Source: Pseudarthrobacter psychrotolerans (lineage in GTDB: Bacteria > Actinomycetota > Actinomycetes > Actinomycetales > Micrococcaceae). Taken from it: a stretch of DNA of 64,000 nt. Positions 25,727-35,198 of this stretch are shown here, piece by piece. Positions within the stretch are counted from its first letter, which is position 1; every line of letters starts with the position of its first letter. Under the pieces are notes generated by a model. The model ran no database searches. It saw only the letters and a list, made by a program, of their open reading frames with translations, and was not told the origin of the DNA. The position numbers and the translations under genes are program-made. Location of the stretch: assembly GCF_009911795.1 (NCBI RefSeq), contig NZ_CP047898.1, positions 4,836,001 through 4,900,000 of the forward strand, written 5' to 3'.

Positions 25727-27948
25727 GATGCCTCCGATGTCTGAAGAACACTGCTCTGTTGTCCGGTTGCGACCGCACGGACCCACACCTTGTTGAACTT
25801 GAATTCGGGCATCCCGGAAATGGGATCCGTTGCCGCCTCGGTGAGGCGGTTGGCGCTTTCAAGCTCCGGAAAATGGAACGGCAGGAAGACCGTCTCGGGA
25901 CGGATCGCGGTGCTGAGTTCCGCCCGGCAGACCACCTCGCCGCGTTCATTGGCCACCGAGACAAAGGCACCCTCGGTGATGCCTATGGCGGCCGCGGCCG
26001 CGGGGTGGATCTGCATTTTCGCCTCGGGCTGGCTGGCCAGCAGCTCGGACACCCGCCGGGTCTGCGCCCCGGACTGGTAGTGCTCCAGGAGGCGGCCGGT
26101 GATCAGGGTCATGGTTTTCGCGGCCGGGTCCGGATTAGCGGCCGGCGTACGACGACGGCGGGGCGTCACCGGGGTCATGACCGCTTTGCCGCCGGCGTGG
26201 GCAAACGCATCAAGGAACAGCCGGGGCGTGCCGGTGCTCCCCACAGGGTAGGGCCAGTAGGCGGCCTCGCCGCGGTCCAGCATGGCGTAATCAATGCCGG
26301 AGTAGTCGGCGTGCCCGCCGGCCGAGGCCAGGCGCAGCTCCTCAAAGACCGTTTCCGGATCTTCGCTGTATGTGGACGGGGCCTCGAGCGCTTGGGCGAG
26401 CCGGGCCATGATCCACAGTTCGCTCCGTGCGCCCGCGGGCGGCTGCAGGGCGCGGCGGCGGCGCAGGACGCGTCCCTCCAGGTTGGTGAGCGTGCCTTCC
26501 TCTTCGGCCCACTGCAGGACCGGGAGGATGAGGTCGGCCTCGGCGGCGGTCTCGGACATAAAGAAGTCGCAGACCACCAGGAAGTCCAGGCTGCGGAGCC
26601 CGGCGATGACGGCGTTCGCGTCGGGGGAGGCCACCGCGATGTTGGAGGCGTGCACAAAAAGGCACCGGACGCCGTCGGGCTGTCCCAGGGACTTCAGTAA
26701 CTGGACGGCAGGCAGTCCCGGCCCGGGAATGGTTTCCTCCGGGACGCCCCAGACGCCGGCCATGTGGGCGCGCGCGGCGGGGTCGGTGATCTTGCGGTAG
26801 CCGGGGAGCTGGTCGGCCTTCTGGCCGTGCTCGCGGCCGCCCTGGCCGTTGCCCTGGCCGGTGAGGGTGCCGTAGCCGCTGCGTCGTGAGCCGGGCAATC
26901 CGAGGAGGAGGCTGAGGTTGATCGCGGCGGTGGCGGTGTCCGTGCCGTCCACGTGCTGTTCCACGCCGCGTCCGGTGAGGATGTAGCTTCCGCCCTTGCT
27001 AGCGCCGTCGGCGAGCCTGCGGGCGGTTTCCCGGATGAGCTCCGCCGGGACGCCGGTGAGGGACTGGACGCGTTCGGGCCAGAACGAGTTGACGCTGCGG
27101 ACCACTGCCTCGTAGCCGGTGGTGCGTGCCGCGATGAAGTCTTCGTCTGCCAGGCCCTCGTGGATGATCACGTGCGAGAGACCCAGGAGGAGGGTGAGGT
27201 CGGTGCCCGGCATGGGCTGGAGGTGAAGGCCGCCGCCGTCGGCCGTGAACTTCGCCGTGGCTGAACGGCGGGGATCCACCACGATCAGCCCGCCGGCGTC
27301 GCGGGCGCCCTGGAGGTGCTGCACAAACGGCGGCATGGTTTCGGCCACATTGGAGCCGAGCATCATGATGGTGCTGGCCGAGTCCAGGTCGGTCAGCGGG
27401 AACGGGAGGCCGCGGTCCAGGCCGAAGGCGCGCATCCCGGCGGCCGCGGCGGAGGACATGCAGAAGCGGCCGTTGTAATCGATGCGTGAAGTGCCCAGGG
27501 CCAGGCGGGCGAACTTGCCCAGCATGTAGGCCTTCTCGTTGGTGAGGCCACCGCCGCCGAAAACCCCGACGGCGTCCTTACCGTAGCGTGCCTGTGTGTC
27601 CTTCACGGCGGTGGTGACCAGCGCCAGGGCCTGGTCCCAGCCGATGGGGCGGTGGACGCCGTCGGCCCCCTTGAGCAGGGGTTCGGTGACCCGTCCAGGG
27701 TGGTTGAGGAGCGTGGCTGAGGTCCAGCCCTTGCGGCACAGGCCGCCCCGGTTGGTGGGGAAGTCGCGTCCGCTGACTTCGAGGAGGGGGGCTTTCAGTG
27801 TGGCGTCCGCAGCGGCCAGTGCTGCGGATTCAGCCGGCACGGGGACTGACCCCGGCTCGGAAGCCGGGGTCAGTCCCGCTGGTGACGTGAGCGTCATGGC
27901 GCACTGCAGGGCGCAGTAAGGGCAGTGCGTGTCGGCGCTTTTGGTCAT
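25723..27948 (-). CDS. nasA: Assimilatory nitrate reductase catalytic subunit
   Basis: A 741-residue molybdopterin oxidoreductase reducing nitrate to nitrite in the cytoplasm. The N-terminal [4Fe-4S] ligands are Cys9, Cys12 and Cys16 ([10 protein letters not shown]) plus the Cys in GGLCRKGW. The Mo-bis-MGD domains follow ([52 protein letters not shown]), then the C-terminal dinucleotide-binding domain ([16 protein letters not shown]). No Tat signal is present, in line with an assimilatory enzyme. The start is ATG at 27948, one base after the narK stop. Middle gene of narK-nasA-nasB. No molybdenum-cofactor synthesis genes are in the window. nasC is an alternative name. Confidence 0.93.
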   Translation of the reverse strand: MTKSADTHCPYCALQCAMTLTSPAGLTPASEPGSVPVPAESAALAAADATLKAPLLEVSGRDFPTNRGGLCRKGWTSATLLNHPGRVTEPLLKGADGVHRPIGWDQALALVTTAVKDTQARYGKDAVGVFGGGGLTNEKAYMLGKFARLALGTSRIDYNGRFCMSSAAAAGMRAFGLDRGLPFPLTDLDSASTIMMLGSNVAETMPPFVQHLQGARDAGGLIVVDPRRSATAKFTADGGGLHLQPMPGTDLTLLLGLSHVIIHEGLADEDFIAARTTGYEAVVRSVNSFWPERVQSLTGVPAELIRETARRLADGASKGGSYILTGRGVEQHVDGTDTATAAINLSLLLGLPGSRRSGYGTLTGQGNGQGGREHGQKADQLPGYRKITDPAARAHMAGVWGVPEETIPGPGLPAVQLLKSLGQPDGVRCLFVHASNIAVASPDANAVIAGLRSLDFLVVCDFFMSETAAEADLILPVLQWAEEEGTLTNLEGRVLRRRRALQPPAGARSELWIMARLAQALEAPSTYSEDPETVFEELRLASAGGHADYSGIDYAMLDRGEAAYWPYPVGSTGTPRLFLDAFAHAGGKAVMTPVTPRRRRTPAANPDPAAKTMTLITGRLLEHYQSGAQTRRVSELLASQPEAKMQIHPAAAAAIGITEGAFVSVANERGEVVCRAELSTAIRPETVFLPFHFPELESANRLTEAATDPISGMPEFKFNKVWVRAVATGQQSSVLQTSEAS

Positions 27949-27949
27949 G

Positions 27950-29425
27950 TTAGACGTGTCCCATCGCATTTCGGTTGGCGTTGCGGATGTAGAAGAACCA
28001 GCAGACCGCCAGCATCAGGACGTAGGCCCCGACGAAACCGTAGAAGGCCGGGGTGTAGGAGCCACTGGCCGTGTTGGAGGCGTTCAGCACCTGCGGGATC
28101 ACGAAGCCGCCGTAGGCGCCGATCGCCGAGATCAGTCCGAGGGCCGAAGACGCGAGCCGCTGGGTTTGCACCGTGCTGGCGCCGGACTTCGCCGCCCGGC
28201 TGGACGTGGCGAAGATGATGGGGATCATCCGGTAGGTTGCGCCGTTGCCGAATCCGCTGGCGGTGAAGAGCATCAGGAACAGGACCAGGAAGAGCCAGAA
28301 GTTCTTCAGCGGCAGCGTCCAGATCATCGTGAGCGTGATGACGGCCATGGCGGCAAACGCTGCGACAGTCATCCGGGCCCCGCCCATGCGGTCAGCCATG
28401 CGTCCGCCGTAGGGGCGCGTGAGTGAACCGACCAGCGGACCGAGGAAGGCCAGCGACAGTGCTACGGTGCCCACTCCGATGGAGGAGAAGGCCGGGAAGT
28501 AGTCCTTGATGAGCTTGGGGAAGACACCGGCAAAACCGATAAAGGAGCCGAAGGTACCGATGTACAGCAGCGCCATGATCCACAGGTGCGGTTCCTTCAG
28601 TGCTGCGACCGAGCCGGCCACGTCACCCTTGGCGCTGGTGAGGTTGTCCATGTACTTCCAGGCACCGAAGGCGGCGATCAGGATGAAGGGGATCCACATC
28701 CAGCCGGCCATCGGCAGGTTGTTGACGCCGCCGATGGCGAGCAGGGTGATCACAATCGGAACGGCGAGCTGTGCGACGGCGGCACCCATGTTGCCGCCTG
28801 CGGCGTTCAGACCCAGGGCCCAGCCCTTTTCGCGGGCGGGGTAGAAGAAGGTGATGTTGGCCATGGAGCTGGCGAAGTTGCCGCCGCCGAAGCCGGCCAG
28901 GGCTGCCACTAGGAGCATGGCGCTGAACGGCGTCTCCGGGTTGGAGACGCACACTCCCAGGCCGATCGCGGGGATCAGGAGGAGGAGTGCGGACACGATG
29001 GTCCAGTTCCGGCCGCCGAAGCGGGGAACCATAAAGGTGTAGGGGATCCGGAGCGTGGCGCCTACCAGGCTGGGCATCGAGATCAGCCAGAAAATTTCCG
29101 AGGTGGTGAACGTGAAGCCGGCCGCCGGCAGCTGGACCACCACGATGGACCAGAGCTGCCAGACCACAAAGCCGAGGAACTCGGCGAAGATGGACCAGTT
29201 CAGGTTGCGGCGGGCGATGGCCTGGCCACCGGATTCCCACTGTTCTTTGTTCTCGGCGTTCCAGTTGGCGATCCAGCGGCCAGGACGGAATTCAAGGGCG
29301 GGGGCGTCGGTTGTACGCGTGGCGGGCTGCGCGCTGGCGGATGAGGACACGCCTCCGTGCAGCGGGTCGATGTCTATATCTACGGAATTGCCGGTGCCGG
29401 CATTTGCGCTGCGGTCAACAGTCAC
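27950..29425 (-). CDS. narK: NarK-type nitrate/nitrite transporter
   Basis: A 491-residue MFS transporter of the nitrate/nitrite porter family with about twelve hydrophobic helices. The nitrate signature is visible in AALAGFGGGNFASSM and in the second half around MLFTASGFGNGATY. The 35-residue N-terminus is polar. I choose GTG at 29425 because AGGAGG lies six bases upstream; the longer ATG at 29440 would place that ribosome site inside the gene. It leads a tight narK-nasA-nasB operon. A GlnR-type pentamer array lies 50-87 bases upstream of the start. Confidence 0.92.
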   Translation of the reverse strand: MTVDRSANAGTGNSVDIDIDPLHGGVSSSASAQPATRTTDAPALEFRPGRWIANWNAENKEQWESGGQAIARRNLNWSIFAEFLGFVVWQLWSIVVVQLPAAGFTFTTSEIFWLISMPSLVGATLRIPYTFMVPRFGGRNWTIVSALLLLIPAIGLGVCVSNPETPFSAMLLVAALAGFGGGNFASSMANITFFYPAREKGWALGLNAAGGNMGAAVAQLAVPIVITLLAIGGVNNLPMAGWMWIPFILIAAFGAWKYMDNLTSAKGDVAGSVAALKEPHLWIMALLYIGTFGSFIGFAGVFPKLIKDYFPAFSSIGVGTVALSLAFLGPLVGSLTRPYGGRMADRMGGARMTVAAFAAMAVITLTMIWTLPLKNFWLFLVLFLMLFTASGFGNGATYRMIPIIFATSSRAAKSGASTVQTQRLASSALGLISAIGAYGGFVIPQVLNASNTASGSYTPAFYGFVGAYVLMLAVCWFFYIRNANRNAMGHV

Positions 29426-29474
29426 GGTGGACCTCCTCATGGGGGATGTTGTTCTTCCACGGTAGAGAAGGTGC

Positions 29475-29512
29475 GTTTCGTGGACGGTCGCGGTTTGTTA
29501 ACGTGCTGTGAC
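29475..29512 (-). promoter_or_regulatory. Predicted GlnR-type operator upstream of narK
   Basis: Pentamers at 11-bp steps (plus-strand starts 29475, 29486, 29497, 29508: GTTTC, GGTCG, GTTAA, GTGAC). On the minus strand they read GTCAC-n6-TTAAC-n6-CGACC-n6-GAAAC, matching the a-b-a-b order of the GlnR consensus gTnAC/GaAAC at most positions. Together with the similar array at nirB/nirD this suggests one nitrogen regulon. Confidence 0.65.
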
Positions 29513-29581
29513 ATTTGCCTATCGGCAGCTGGCCCGCGGCGTGAGGAGAGATAACGGACCGAAGAGTGGGACGCATGCCGC

Positions 29582-29618
29582 AGGTCCACATAGCGGACCT
29601 TTTGTCCATTGATTGGAC
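29582..29618. promoter_or_regulatory. Two small adjacent inverted repeats upstream of the MHS transporter
   Basis: AGGTCC (29582-29587) pairs with GGACCT (29595-29600) and is followed by TTT. Next comes GTCCA (29604-29608) and TGGAC (29614-29618). Both are built on a GGWCC/GTCCA core. They lie 79-115 bases before the transporter start and could be operators or a weak terminator. Confidence 0.35.
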
Positions 29619-29696
29619 GGCCGGAACTAATATTGAACTCTAACTACTGCACGCCGGACCTTACCGGGCCCGGCCGGTTCTCAGGAAAGTGTTCAT

Positions 29697-31109
29697 ATGT
29701 CATCTACCCAAACCACCGCGGAGCCAGGATCCCCCAAGGCGGTGAACTCGCGCGGCCGCGTGATTGTGGCCAGCCTGATCGGCACCACCGTTGAGTTCTA
29801 CGATTTCTACGTCTACGCGACCGCCGCCGTGCTGGTCTTCCCGTCGCTGTTCTTCCCCAACCAGAACGAGACCACCCAGCTGCTCAGCTCCTTCGCTGTG
29901 TTCGGTGTGGCCTTCGTTGCCCGCCCGCTGGGATCCATCGTCTTTGGCCACTTCGGCGACAAGTTCGGCCGCAAGGGGACCCTGGTGGCCTCGCTGCTGA
30001 CCATGGGTATTGCCACCTTCCTCATCGGCTGCCTGCCCACGGCCCTTGTCCCCGGCTGGCAATTCTGGGCCCCGGCACTGCTGGTGGTCATGCGCTTCGC
30101 CCAGGGCCTGGCCCTTGGCGGCGAATGGAGCGGCGCGGCCCTGCTGGCCACGGAGAACGCTCCGGCCAACAAGCGCGCCATCTACGGCACGTTCCCGCAG
30201 CTCGGTGCACCCATCGGCTTTATCATCGCCAACGTGATCTTCCTTGTGGCCAGCTACGCGCTGACGCCTGCCGACTTCCTGGCCTGGGGCTGGCGCGTGC
30301 CGTTCCTGCTCAGCGCCGTGATGGTGATCATCGGCCTGTACGTCCGCCTCAAGCTGATCGAAACTCCGGCCTTCACCAAGGTGCTCGAATCCAAAGAGGT
30401 GGCCAATCTGCCGCTGGCCCGGGTCTTCAAGAGCAGCTGGCGCTCGCTCATCCTGGGCACGTTCATCATGCTCGCCACGTACGTGCTCTTCTACCTGATG
30501 ACCACTTTCACGCTGACCTACGGCACCCGCGCCTCCAGCCTGGATGCCGCGAAGGCTGCCGCCGAAAAGGCCGGCAAGCCGATGTCCGAGGCCGCCGCGG
30601 CCGCATTCGTTCCAGGGTTGGGCTTCACCCGCAACGACTTCCTCTGGATGCTGATTGCCGGCGTCGTCTTCTTCGGCATCTTCACCCTGGTCTCCGGACC
30701 GCTGGCCGAGAAGTACGGCCGCCGCAAGATGCTGTTGACGGTCACCGGTGGCATCTTCGTCTTCGGCCTGCTGTTCGTTCCGCTGTTCAGTGGCGGCTTC
30801 GTGGGCACCATGGCCCTGCTGGTCATCGGCTTCTCGCTGATGGGGCTCACGTTCGGTCCCATGGGTGCGCTGTTGCCGGAACTGTTCCCCACCAACGTGC
30901 GTTACACCGGCTCCGCCATCAGCTACAACGTGTCCAGCATCCTGGGCGCTGCGGTGGCTCCGTTCATCGCCGTCTGGCTCTGGGAAATGGCGAAGGGCAG
31001 CCCGGTCCTGGTGGGTGTCTACCTCACTGTTATGTCGGTGCTGACGCTTTTCGCCCTTTTCATGAGCAAGGAAACCCGCGACCTGGACTACGAGAACAAC
31101 GTAGCCTGA
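29697..31109 (+). CDS. MFS transporter, metabolite:H+ symporter (MHS) family
   Basis: A 470-residue, twelve-helix transporter. The MHS-type features are GTTVEFYDFYVYATAA in helix 1, the loop motif GHFGDKFGRKGTLV, and LALGGEWSGAALLATENAP. The helix 6-7 to 8 region carries an unusual long Ala/Lys-rich loop (SSLDAAKAAAEKAGKPMSEA). Members carry organic acids, shikimate, betaines or alpha-ketoglutarate; I cannot name the substrate. ATG at 29697 has AGGAAAG upstream. It is divergent from narK and ends at a good terminator, so it is monocistronic. Confidence 0.9.
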   Translation: MSSTQTTAEPGSPKAVNSRGRVIVASLIGTTVEFYDFYVYATAAVLVFPSLFFPNQNETTQLLSSFAVFGVAFVARPLGSIVFGHFGDKFGRKGTLVASLLTMGIATFLIGCLPTALVPGWQFWAPALLVVMRFAQGLALGGEWSGAALLATENAPANKRAIYGTFPQLGAPIGFIIANVIFLVASYALTPADFLAWGWRVPFLLSAVMVIIGLYVRLKLIETPAFTKVLESKEVANLPLARVFKSSWRSLILGTFIMLATYVLFYLMTTFTLTYGTRASSLDAAKAAAEKAGKPMSEAAAAAFVPGLGFTRNDFLWMLIAGVVFFGIFTLVSGPLAEKYGRRKMLLTVTGGIFVFGLLFVPLFSGGFVGTMALLVIGFSLMGLTFGPMGALLPELFPTNVRYTGSAISYNVSSILGAAVAPFIAVWLWEMAKGSPVLVGVYLTVMSVLTLFALFMSKETRDLDYENNVA

Positions 31110-31151
31110 CGCTCCGGCGTCGGGCGTTCCAGCCCGGTTGCTGACAGAACT

Positions 31152-31197
31152 GCCCGGTGTGTTCCCCGCTATTCCGGGGAGCCCGCCGGGCCTTTCT
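31152..31197 (+). terminator. Terminator after the MHS transporter
   Basis: Nested stems GCCCGG/CCGGGC (31152-31157 with 31186-31191) and TTCCCC/GGGGAG-type inner pairing, followed by CTTTCTGT. It is located 42 bases after the transporter stop. Confidence 0.7.
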
Positions 31198-31275
31198 GTG
31201 TCCGGACGGGACAAACTGGGGAGGAACGTACTGTACAGAACGTACGACGGCGGGGCTCACCGTCAGTTCGCGAGC

Positions 31276-32007
31276 TCAGTCGGCGTAGCGCTCCACGAAA
31301 TTCGTCAGGATCTTCATAGGCTCCGTGGCCGTGTACCGCCGCGCATCCGCCATGAGTTCCTCGGCGGACTCCGGCGGGAAGTAGCCGGCATGCCGGTAGA
31401 TGTCGATCCTGGTGACCAGGCCCTCCGCGTCCAGCTCAGGGTGGAACTGCGTGGCGTACAGGTTCTGCTTGATCCGGAACATGTGGACGGGGCACGCCCG
31501 GGAGGATGCCAGCAGCACGGCGTGGGAAGGCAATTCAGTGCAGGCCTCCTTGTGTCCGGTGAAGGCGGTGAAGCGGCGCGGCATCCCGCGCAGGAGCGGA
31601 TCCGCGAGCCCTGCCTGCGTCAGCTCGATTTCCACCCCGCCCAACTGTTCGCCGAAGGTCCTGTCGATGAGGGCGCCCTGGTGCCTTCCCAGTGTCCCAA
31701 CCCCGTAGCAGGCGCCCAGAAAGGGAAAGTCCTGTTCCACGATCCGGTCCAGCAGCCCGGCAAGCTCACGCTCCACCCGGTGCTGGGTAACGCTTTTCTT
31801 CTCTGCGGGGTCGCTGGAGGTGAAAGGACTGCCGCCCACAATCACGCCGGAGTATTCGGCCAGATCCAGGTCCGGCAGTGGAGCGGCCTCAAGCCGGACA
31901 CGCCGGAGCTGCTCCGGCGCCAGCCTGCCATACCTCAGGTACGCGGCGTACTCGTCTTCAGCGGCGCCATCTTCGGCCCGGGACGCCAGGAGCAGGAAAG
32001 GCTTCAC
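31276..32007 (-). CDS. Class I glutamine amidotransferase-like protein
   Basis: A 243-residue stand-alone GATase1 domain, similar to GuaA-type amidotransferase domains found alone in actinobacteria. The nucleophile is Cys100 in PFLGACYGVGTLG, and the His189/Glu191 pair lies in ATQFHPELDAEG, so the triad is intact. The early GGSPFTSSDP oxyanion region is normal. GTG at 32007 is used. No synthetase partner lies beside it, so the acceptor is unknown; such proteins are often annotated as glutamine amidotransferase or GMP synthase-like. The downstream neighbour on the plus strand ends at the terminator before it. Confidence 0.87.
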   Translation of the reverse strand: MKPFLLLASRAEDGAAEDEYAAYLRYGRLAPEQLRRVRLEAAPLPDLDLAEYSGVIVGGSPFTSSDPAEKKSVTQHRVERELAGLLDRIVEQDFPFLGACYGVGTLGRHQGALIDRTFGEQLGGVEIELTQAGLADPLLRGMPRRFTAFTGHKEACTELPSHAVLLASSRACPVHMFRIKQNLYATQFHPELDAEGLVTRIDIYRHAGYFPPESAEELMADARRYTATEPMKILTNFVERYAD

Positions 32008-32080
32008 ACGCTAAGTTTGCCTGTGGCCCCGGCCCGGCGCCAGAGCACCCCCGGCGCCATGCCAGCGGGGTGCCGCCGGC

Positions 32081-32533
32081 TCACCGTCCGGCGGTGTCAC
32101 CGGCAGGCTGCGCGAGGGAACGCCGGGACTGCGGCTGCGCGGCCGGGTCTGCATGGCGGTGGACCAGCTTCCAGTAGCCTTCTTCGCGCCGGAAGATGCT
32201 GGTCACGCGGAGCGCGAATTCCTCCGGCGCTGCGGCGCTCTCCAGGCGGGCCCGGAAGTGTTCCGTTTCCACCAGGTAGGCCGTGTCACGTGCAGTGTAG
32301 GACGTGATGGTGTCGAACCCGAGCATCTCGCCGTCCTGGAACTGCCGGGACGCCTGGTCCAGCCGGGCCTCCACCTGGGCCCAGCCGCGTGCGATGCCGC
32401 CGAACGGGTTGGCCAGCGTGACGTCGTCGAGCCTGGAATACAGGTCCTTGACGGCACCGGGATTCCCGCGGGTGATTTCCGGAACCGCCAGGTGGTAGCG
32501 GTGTACTTCTTCTTCAAAACTGGGTGCGAGCAT
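32081..32533 (-). CDS. NTF2-like (SnoaL/AtzH-type) protein
   Basis: A 150-residue protein with an NTF2-like cone fold pattern: N-terminal helix (FEEEVHRYHLAVPEITRGNP), substrate-pocket strands (DDVTLANPFGGIARGWAQVE), and C-terminal strands with RVTSIFRREEGYWKLVHRH. This is the general SnoaL/DUF4440 shape, and the enzymatic or binding role is unknown. ATG at 32533 follows GGAGGCACCCC, a good ribosome site. It starts 19 bases after the accA3 stop and is likely co-transcribed with it. Confidence 0.82.
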   Translation of the reverse strand: MLAPSFEEEVHRYHLAVPEITRGNPGAVKDLYSRLDDVTLANPFGGIARGWAQVEARLDQASRQFQDGEMLGFDTITSYTARDTAYLVETEHFRARLESAAAPEEFALRVTSIFRREEGYWKLVHRHADPAAQPQSRRSLAQPAGDTAGR

Positions 32534-32552
32534 GGGGTGCCTCCGGCAGGGT

Positions 32553-34373
32553 CTAGTCTTCGATCGTGGCGATGACGGCGCCGGCCGAAACCGTCTCACC
32601 GGCCGCCGCGGTGAGTCCGGTGATGGTTCCGGAACGGTGCGCGGTCAGGGGCTGTTCCATCTTCATCGCTTCGAGAACCACCACCAGGTCACCCTCGGCC
32701 ACAACGTCGCCGTTGGCCACGGCAACCTTGACGATGGTGCCCTGCATGGGGGAGGTCAGTGCGTCGCCGGCGGCGGCCGCAGCCGCACCGCCCGAACGGA
32801 GGCGTTTTTTGGACTTGCCGGGTTTGGCCCCGGAACCGGCGGCGGAACCCGCCCCGATCGAACCCAGGGAGGCGGGCAGGACAACTTCGAGGCGCTTGCC
32901 TCCTACTTCAACCACCACACGCTGGCGTTCACCGGCGTCGCCGCCGGCTTCGGCGGTTCCGTCCGGCGTCCAGGCGGGAATGTTGTTGACGAATTCGGTT
33001 TCAATCCAGCGGGTGTGGATGCTGAATGGCCCTTCCACGGGCGCAAAAGCAGGGTCCGAAACAACCGCGAGGTCGAAGGGGATAACGGTGGGGATGCCTT
33101 CCACCACCATTTCCTCCAGGGCCCGCCGCGAACGCTGCAGGGCCTGGGCGCGGGTGGCGCCGGTGACGATCAGCTTGGAGAGCATCGAGTCGAAGTTGCC
33201 GCTGATGACATCGCCCTGCTCCACGCCGGAATCGATCCGGACCCCGGGGCCGGTGGGGTTCTTCAAGGTGGTGATGGTGCCGGGGGCAGGCATGAAATTG
33301 CGGCCCGGATCTTCGCCGGTGATGCGGAATTCGAAGGAGTGGCCGCGGACCTCGGGGTCGCCGTAGCCAAGTTCCTCGCCGCGCGCCAGCCGGAACTGTT
33401 CGCGGACCAGGTCGATGCCCGTGACTTCCTCGGAGACGCAGTGCTCCACCTGCAGGCGGGTGTTGACCTCGAGGAAGGAGATGGTGCCGTCCTGGCCCAC
33501 CAGGAACTCGCAGGTTCCGGCGCCCTGGTATCCGGCCTCCTTCAGGATCGCCTTGGAGGATTCGTACAGGCGGCGGTTCTGCTCTTCGGTGAGGAACGGT
33601 GCCGGTGCTTCTTCAACGAGCTTCTGGTTGCGGCGCTGCAGGGAGCAGTCACGCGTGGAGATGACAACAACGTTGCCGTGGGCGTCCGCGAGGCACTGCG
33701 TTTCGACGTGGCGCGGGGCGTCCAGGAAGCGTTCGATGAAGCACTCGCCGCGGCCGAATGCCGCCACGGCCTCACGCACGGCAGACTCGAAGAGCTCCGG
33801 GATTTCCTCGCGGGTGCGGGCCACCTTGATGCCGCGGCCGCCGCCGCCGAAGGCTGCCTTGATCGCCACGGGCAGGCCGAACTTGTCCACGAACTCGAGG
33901 ATCTCCTCGGCCGACTCCACAGGATCGGCGGTGCCGGGAACCTGGGGCGCGCCGACCTTTTCGGCGATGTGCCGGGCCTGCACTTTGTCGCCCAAGGCGG
34001 AAATCGCGGCAGGGGAAGGACCGATCCAAGTGATGCCGGCGTCGATGACCTTGGCAGCGAACTCGGCGTTTTCGGCGAGGAAGCCGTAACCGGGATGGAT
34101 GCCGTCGGCACCGGACTGGCGGGCAACGTCGATGATCTTGTCCATCACCAGGTAGGACTCCGCGGCGGTGCTGCCACCCAGTGAGTAAGCCTCGTCGGCA
34201 AGCCTGACATGGAGCGCGTCGCGGTCCGGATCGGCGTAGACAGCCACGGAGGCAATGCCTTCGTCGCATGCAGCGCGGATGATGCGCACTGCGATTTCGC
34301 CTCGGTTTGCGATCAGCACCTTGGTGAGGTTCGACTGCACGGGACTAGCGGACTGCTCCAAATTTGCTGACAA
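32553..34373 (-). CDS. accA3: Acyl-CoA carboxylase alpha subunit (biotin carboxylase + BCCP)
   Basis: A 606-residue fusion that carboxylates its own biotin and hands it to a beta subunit (AccD) to make malonyl- or methylmalonyl-CoA. The biotin carboxylase runs about 15-460 ([20 protein letters not shown]-grasp [26 protein letters not shown]). The BCCP is at the C-terminus, with biotinyl-Lys about 571 in [11 protein letters not shown]. Ala/Gly-rich linkers join them. TTG at 34373 is the start, with AAGGAG upstream. accD, accE and birA lie 8-13 kb away; a shared palindrome upstream of accA3 and accD suggests co-regulation. Confidence 0.95.
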   Translation of the reverse strand: MSANLEQSASPVQSNLTKVLIANRGEIAVRIIRAACDEGIASVAVYADPDRDALHVRLADEAYSLGGSTAAESYLVMDKIIDVARQSGADGIHPGYGFLAENAEFAAKVIDAGITWIGPSPAAISALGDKVQARHIAEKVGAPQVPGTADPVESAEEILEFVDKFGLPVAIKAAFGGGGRGIKVARTREEIPELFESAVREAVAAFGRGECFIERFLDAPRHVETQCLADAHGNVVVISTRDCSLQRRNQKLVEEAPAPFLTEEQNRRLYESSKAILKEAGYQGAGTCEFLVGQDGTISFLEVNTRLQVEHCVSEEVTGIDLVREQFRLARGEELGYGDPEVRGHSFEFRITGEDPGRNFMPAPGTITTLKNPTGPGVRIDSGVEQGDVISGNFDSMLSKLIVTGATRAQALQRSRRALEEMVVEGIPTVIPFDLAVVSDPAFAPVEGPFSIHTRWIETEFVNNIPAWTPDGTAEAGGDAGERQRVVVEVGGKRLEVVLPASLGSIGAGSAAGSGAKPGKSKKRLRSGGAAAAAAGDALTSPMQGTIVKVAVANGDVVAEGDLVVVLEAMKMEQPLTAHRSGTITGLTAAAGETVSAGAVIATIED

Positions 34374-34464
34374 GGCGTCTCCTTCTTTCCTTCAGGGAGC
34401 CTAGCGCGATTTTGTGGGTTCCGCCGATACTACTTGCGGTTTCCGCGTGTAAACGGGCGCAGCT

Positions 34465-34481
34465 TTGTAGGGAACCTACAA
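34465..34481. promoter_or_regulatory. Palindromic operator-like site upstream of accA3
   Basis: Arms TTGTAGG and CCTACAA (7 bp, perfect) around GAA. Fourteen of 17 bases match the site at 44717-44733 upstream of accD. It lies about 92-108 bases upstream of the accA3 start. A TetR-type fatty-acid regulator such as FasR is a candidate; this is inference from the genes, not from a verified consensus. Confidence 0.55.
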
Positions 34482-34502
34482 CTGGCCGGAAAATCGCCGC
34501 AA

Positions 34503-35189
34503 TTATTCGGTGGACCACAAGTCCGTGATGCGTACGTTGGCGTGCCCCAGGAGACTGCGCAGCGTGGAGACAGACAGCCCAACGACGGCGTGCGGGTCCC
34601 CGTCCACCTTCCGGATGAAGGCGCCGCCCAGGCCGTCGATGGTGAAGGAGCCGGCGCAGTGCAGCGGTTCGCCTGTGGCGATGTACGCGTCGATCTCTTC
34701 CGGATCCATATCCGTGAAATGGACCTCGGCGGAGGCGACCACCCCGAGCGTGGCGCCGGATCCCGGTGCCGTTTCGCCGTCGTCGGGCGCCTCGTCGGTG
34801 CCTGCCTCAGCCGGCTCGTCATCGGCTGCCGTCGCGCGGCAGTCCACCAGCCAGTGCCCGGTGTGCAGGACCCCGCTGTTGCCGCTCATCCGCAGCATCC
34901 GTTCGCGGGCGACGGCGGCCGTGTACGGCTTGCCGTGCGCCTCGCCGTCGAACTCGAAGACGGAGTCGCAGCCGATGACCAGCGCGCCCTCTGCTTCCGG
35001 CAACGCGGCCACCGCCTCGGCCTTGGCGCGTGCCAGCAGCAGCGCGGTATCGTGCGGATCCGTGACGCCGTAGCGGGCCTGGACCGCGTCCTCGTCGACG
35101 TCGGAGACGAGAACGGAGTGCCGGATGCCGGCGTCGGCCAGGAGCTTGGTGCGGGCGGGGGACTGGGAGGCGAGGATCAGGCGGGTCAC
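34503..35189 (-). CDS. maf: Maf-type nucleotide pyrophosphatase
   Basis: A 228-residue Maf/Ham1-superfamily protein that hydrolyses non-canonical or unusual nucleoside triphosphates. Maf motifs are RLILASQSPARTKLL at the start, VLVSDVDEDAV, ALVIGCDSVFEFDGE (catalytic Asp) and ATGEPLHCAGSF near the end. An acidic insert of about 30 residues (DDEPAEAGTDEAPDDGE) makes it a little longer than the usual 190-210. GTG at 35189 starts 9 bases after the MMPL stop. In M. tuberculosis a Maf gene (Rv3282) also sits next to accE5, so the neighbourhood is conserved. Confidence 0.9.
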   Translation of the reverse strand: MTRLILASQSPARTKLLADAGIRHSVLVSDVDEDAVQARYGVTDPHDTALLLARAKAEAVAALPEAEGALVIGCDSVFEFDGEAHGKPYTAAVARERMLRMSGNSGVLHTGHWLVDCRATAADDEPAEAGTDEAPDDGETAPGSGATLGVVASAEVHFTDMDPEEIDAYIATGEPLHCAGSFTIDGLGGAFIRKVDGDPHAVVGLSVSTLRSLLGHANVRITDLWSTE

Positions 35190-35198
35190 GGTTTCAGC

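Noticed and set aside
32532..34184. 550-codon plus-strand frame over accA3
   Set aside because: Antisense to a biotin carboxylase with all motifs; Gly/Ala/His-rich noise.
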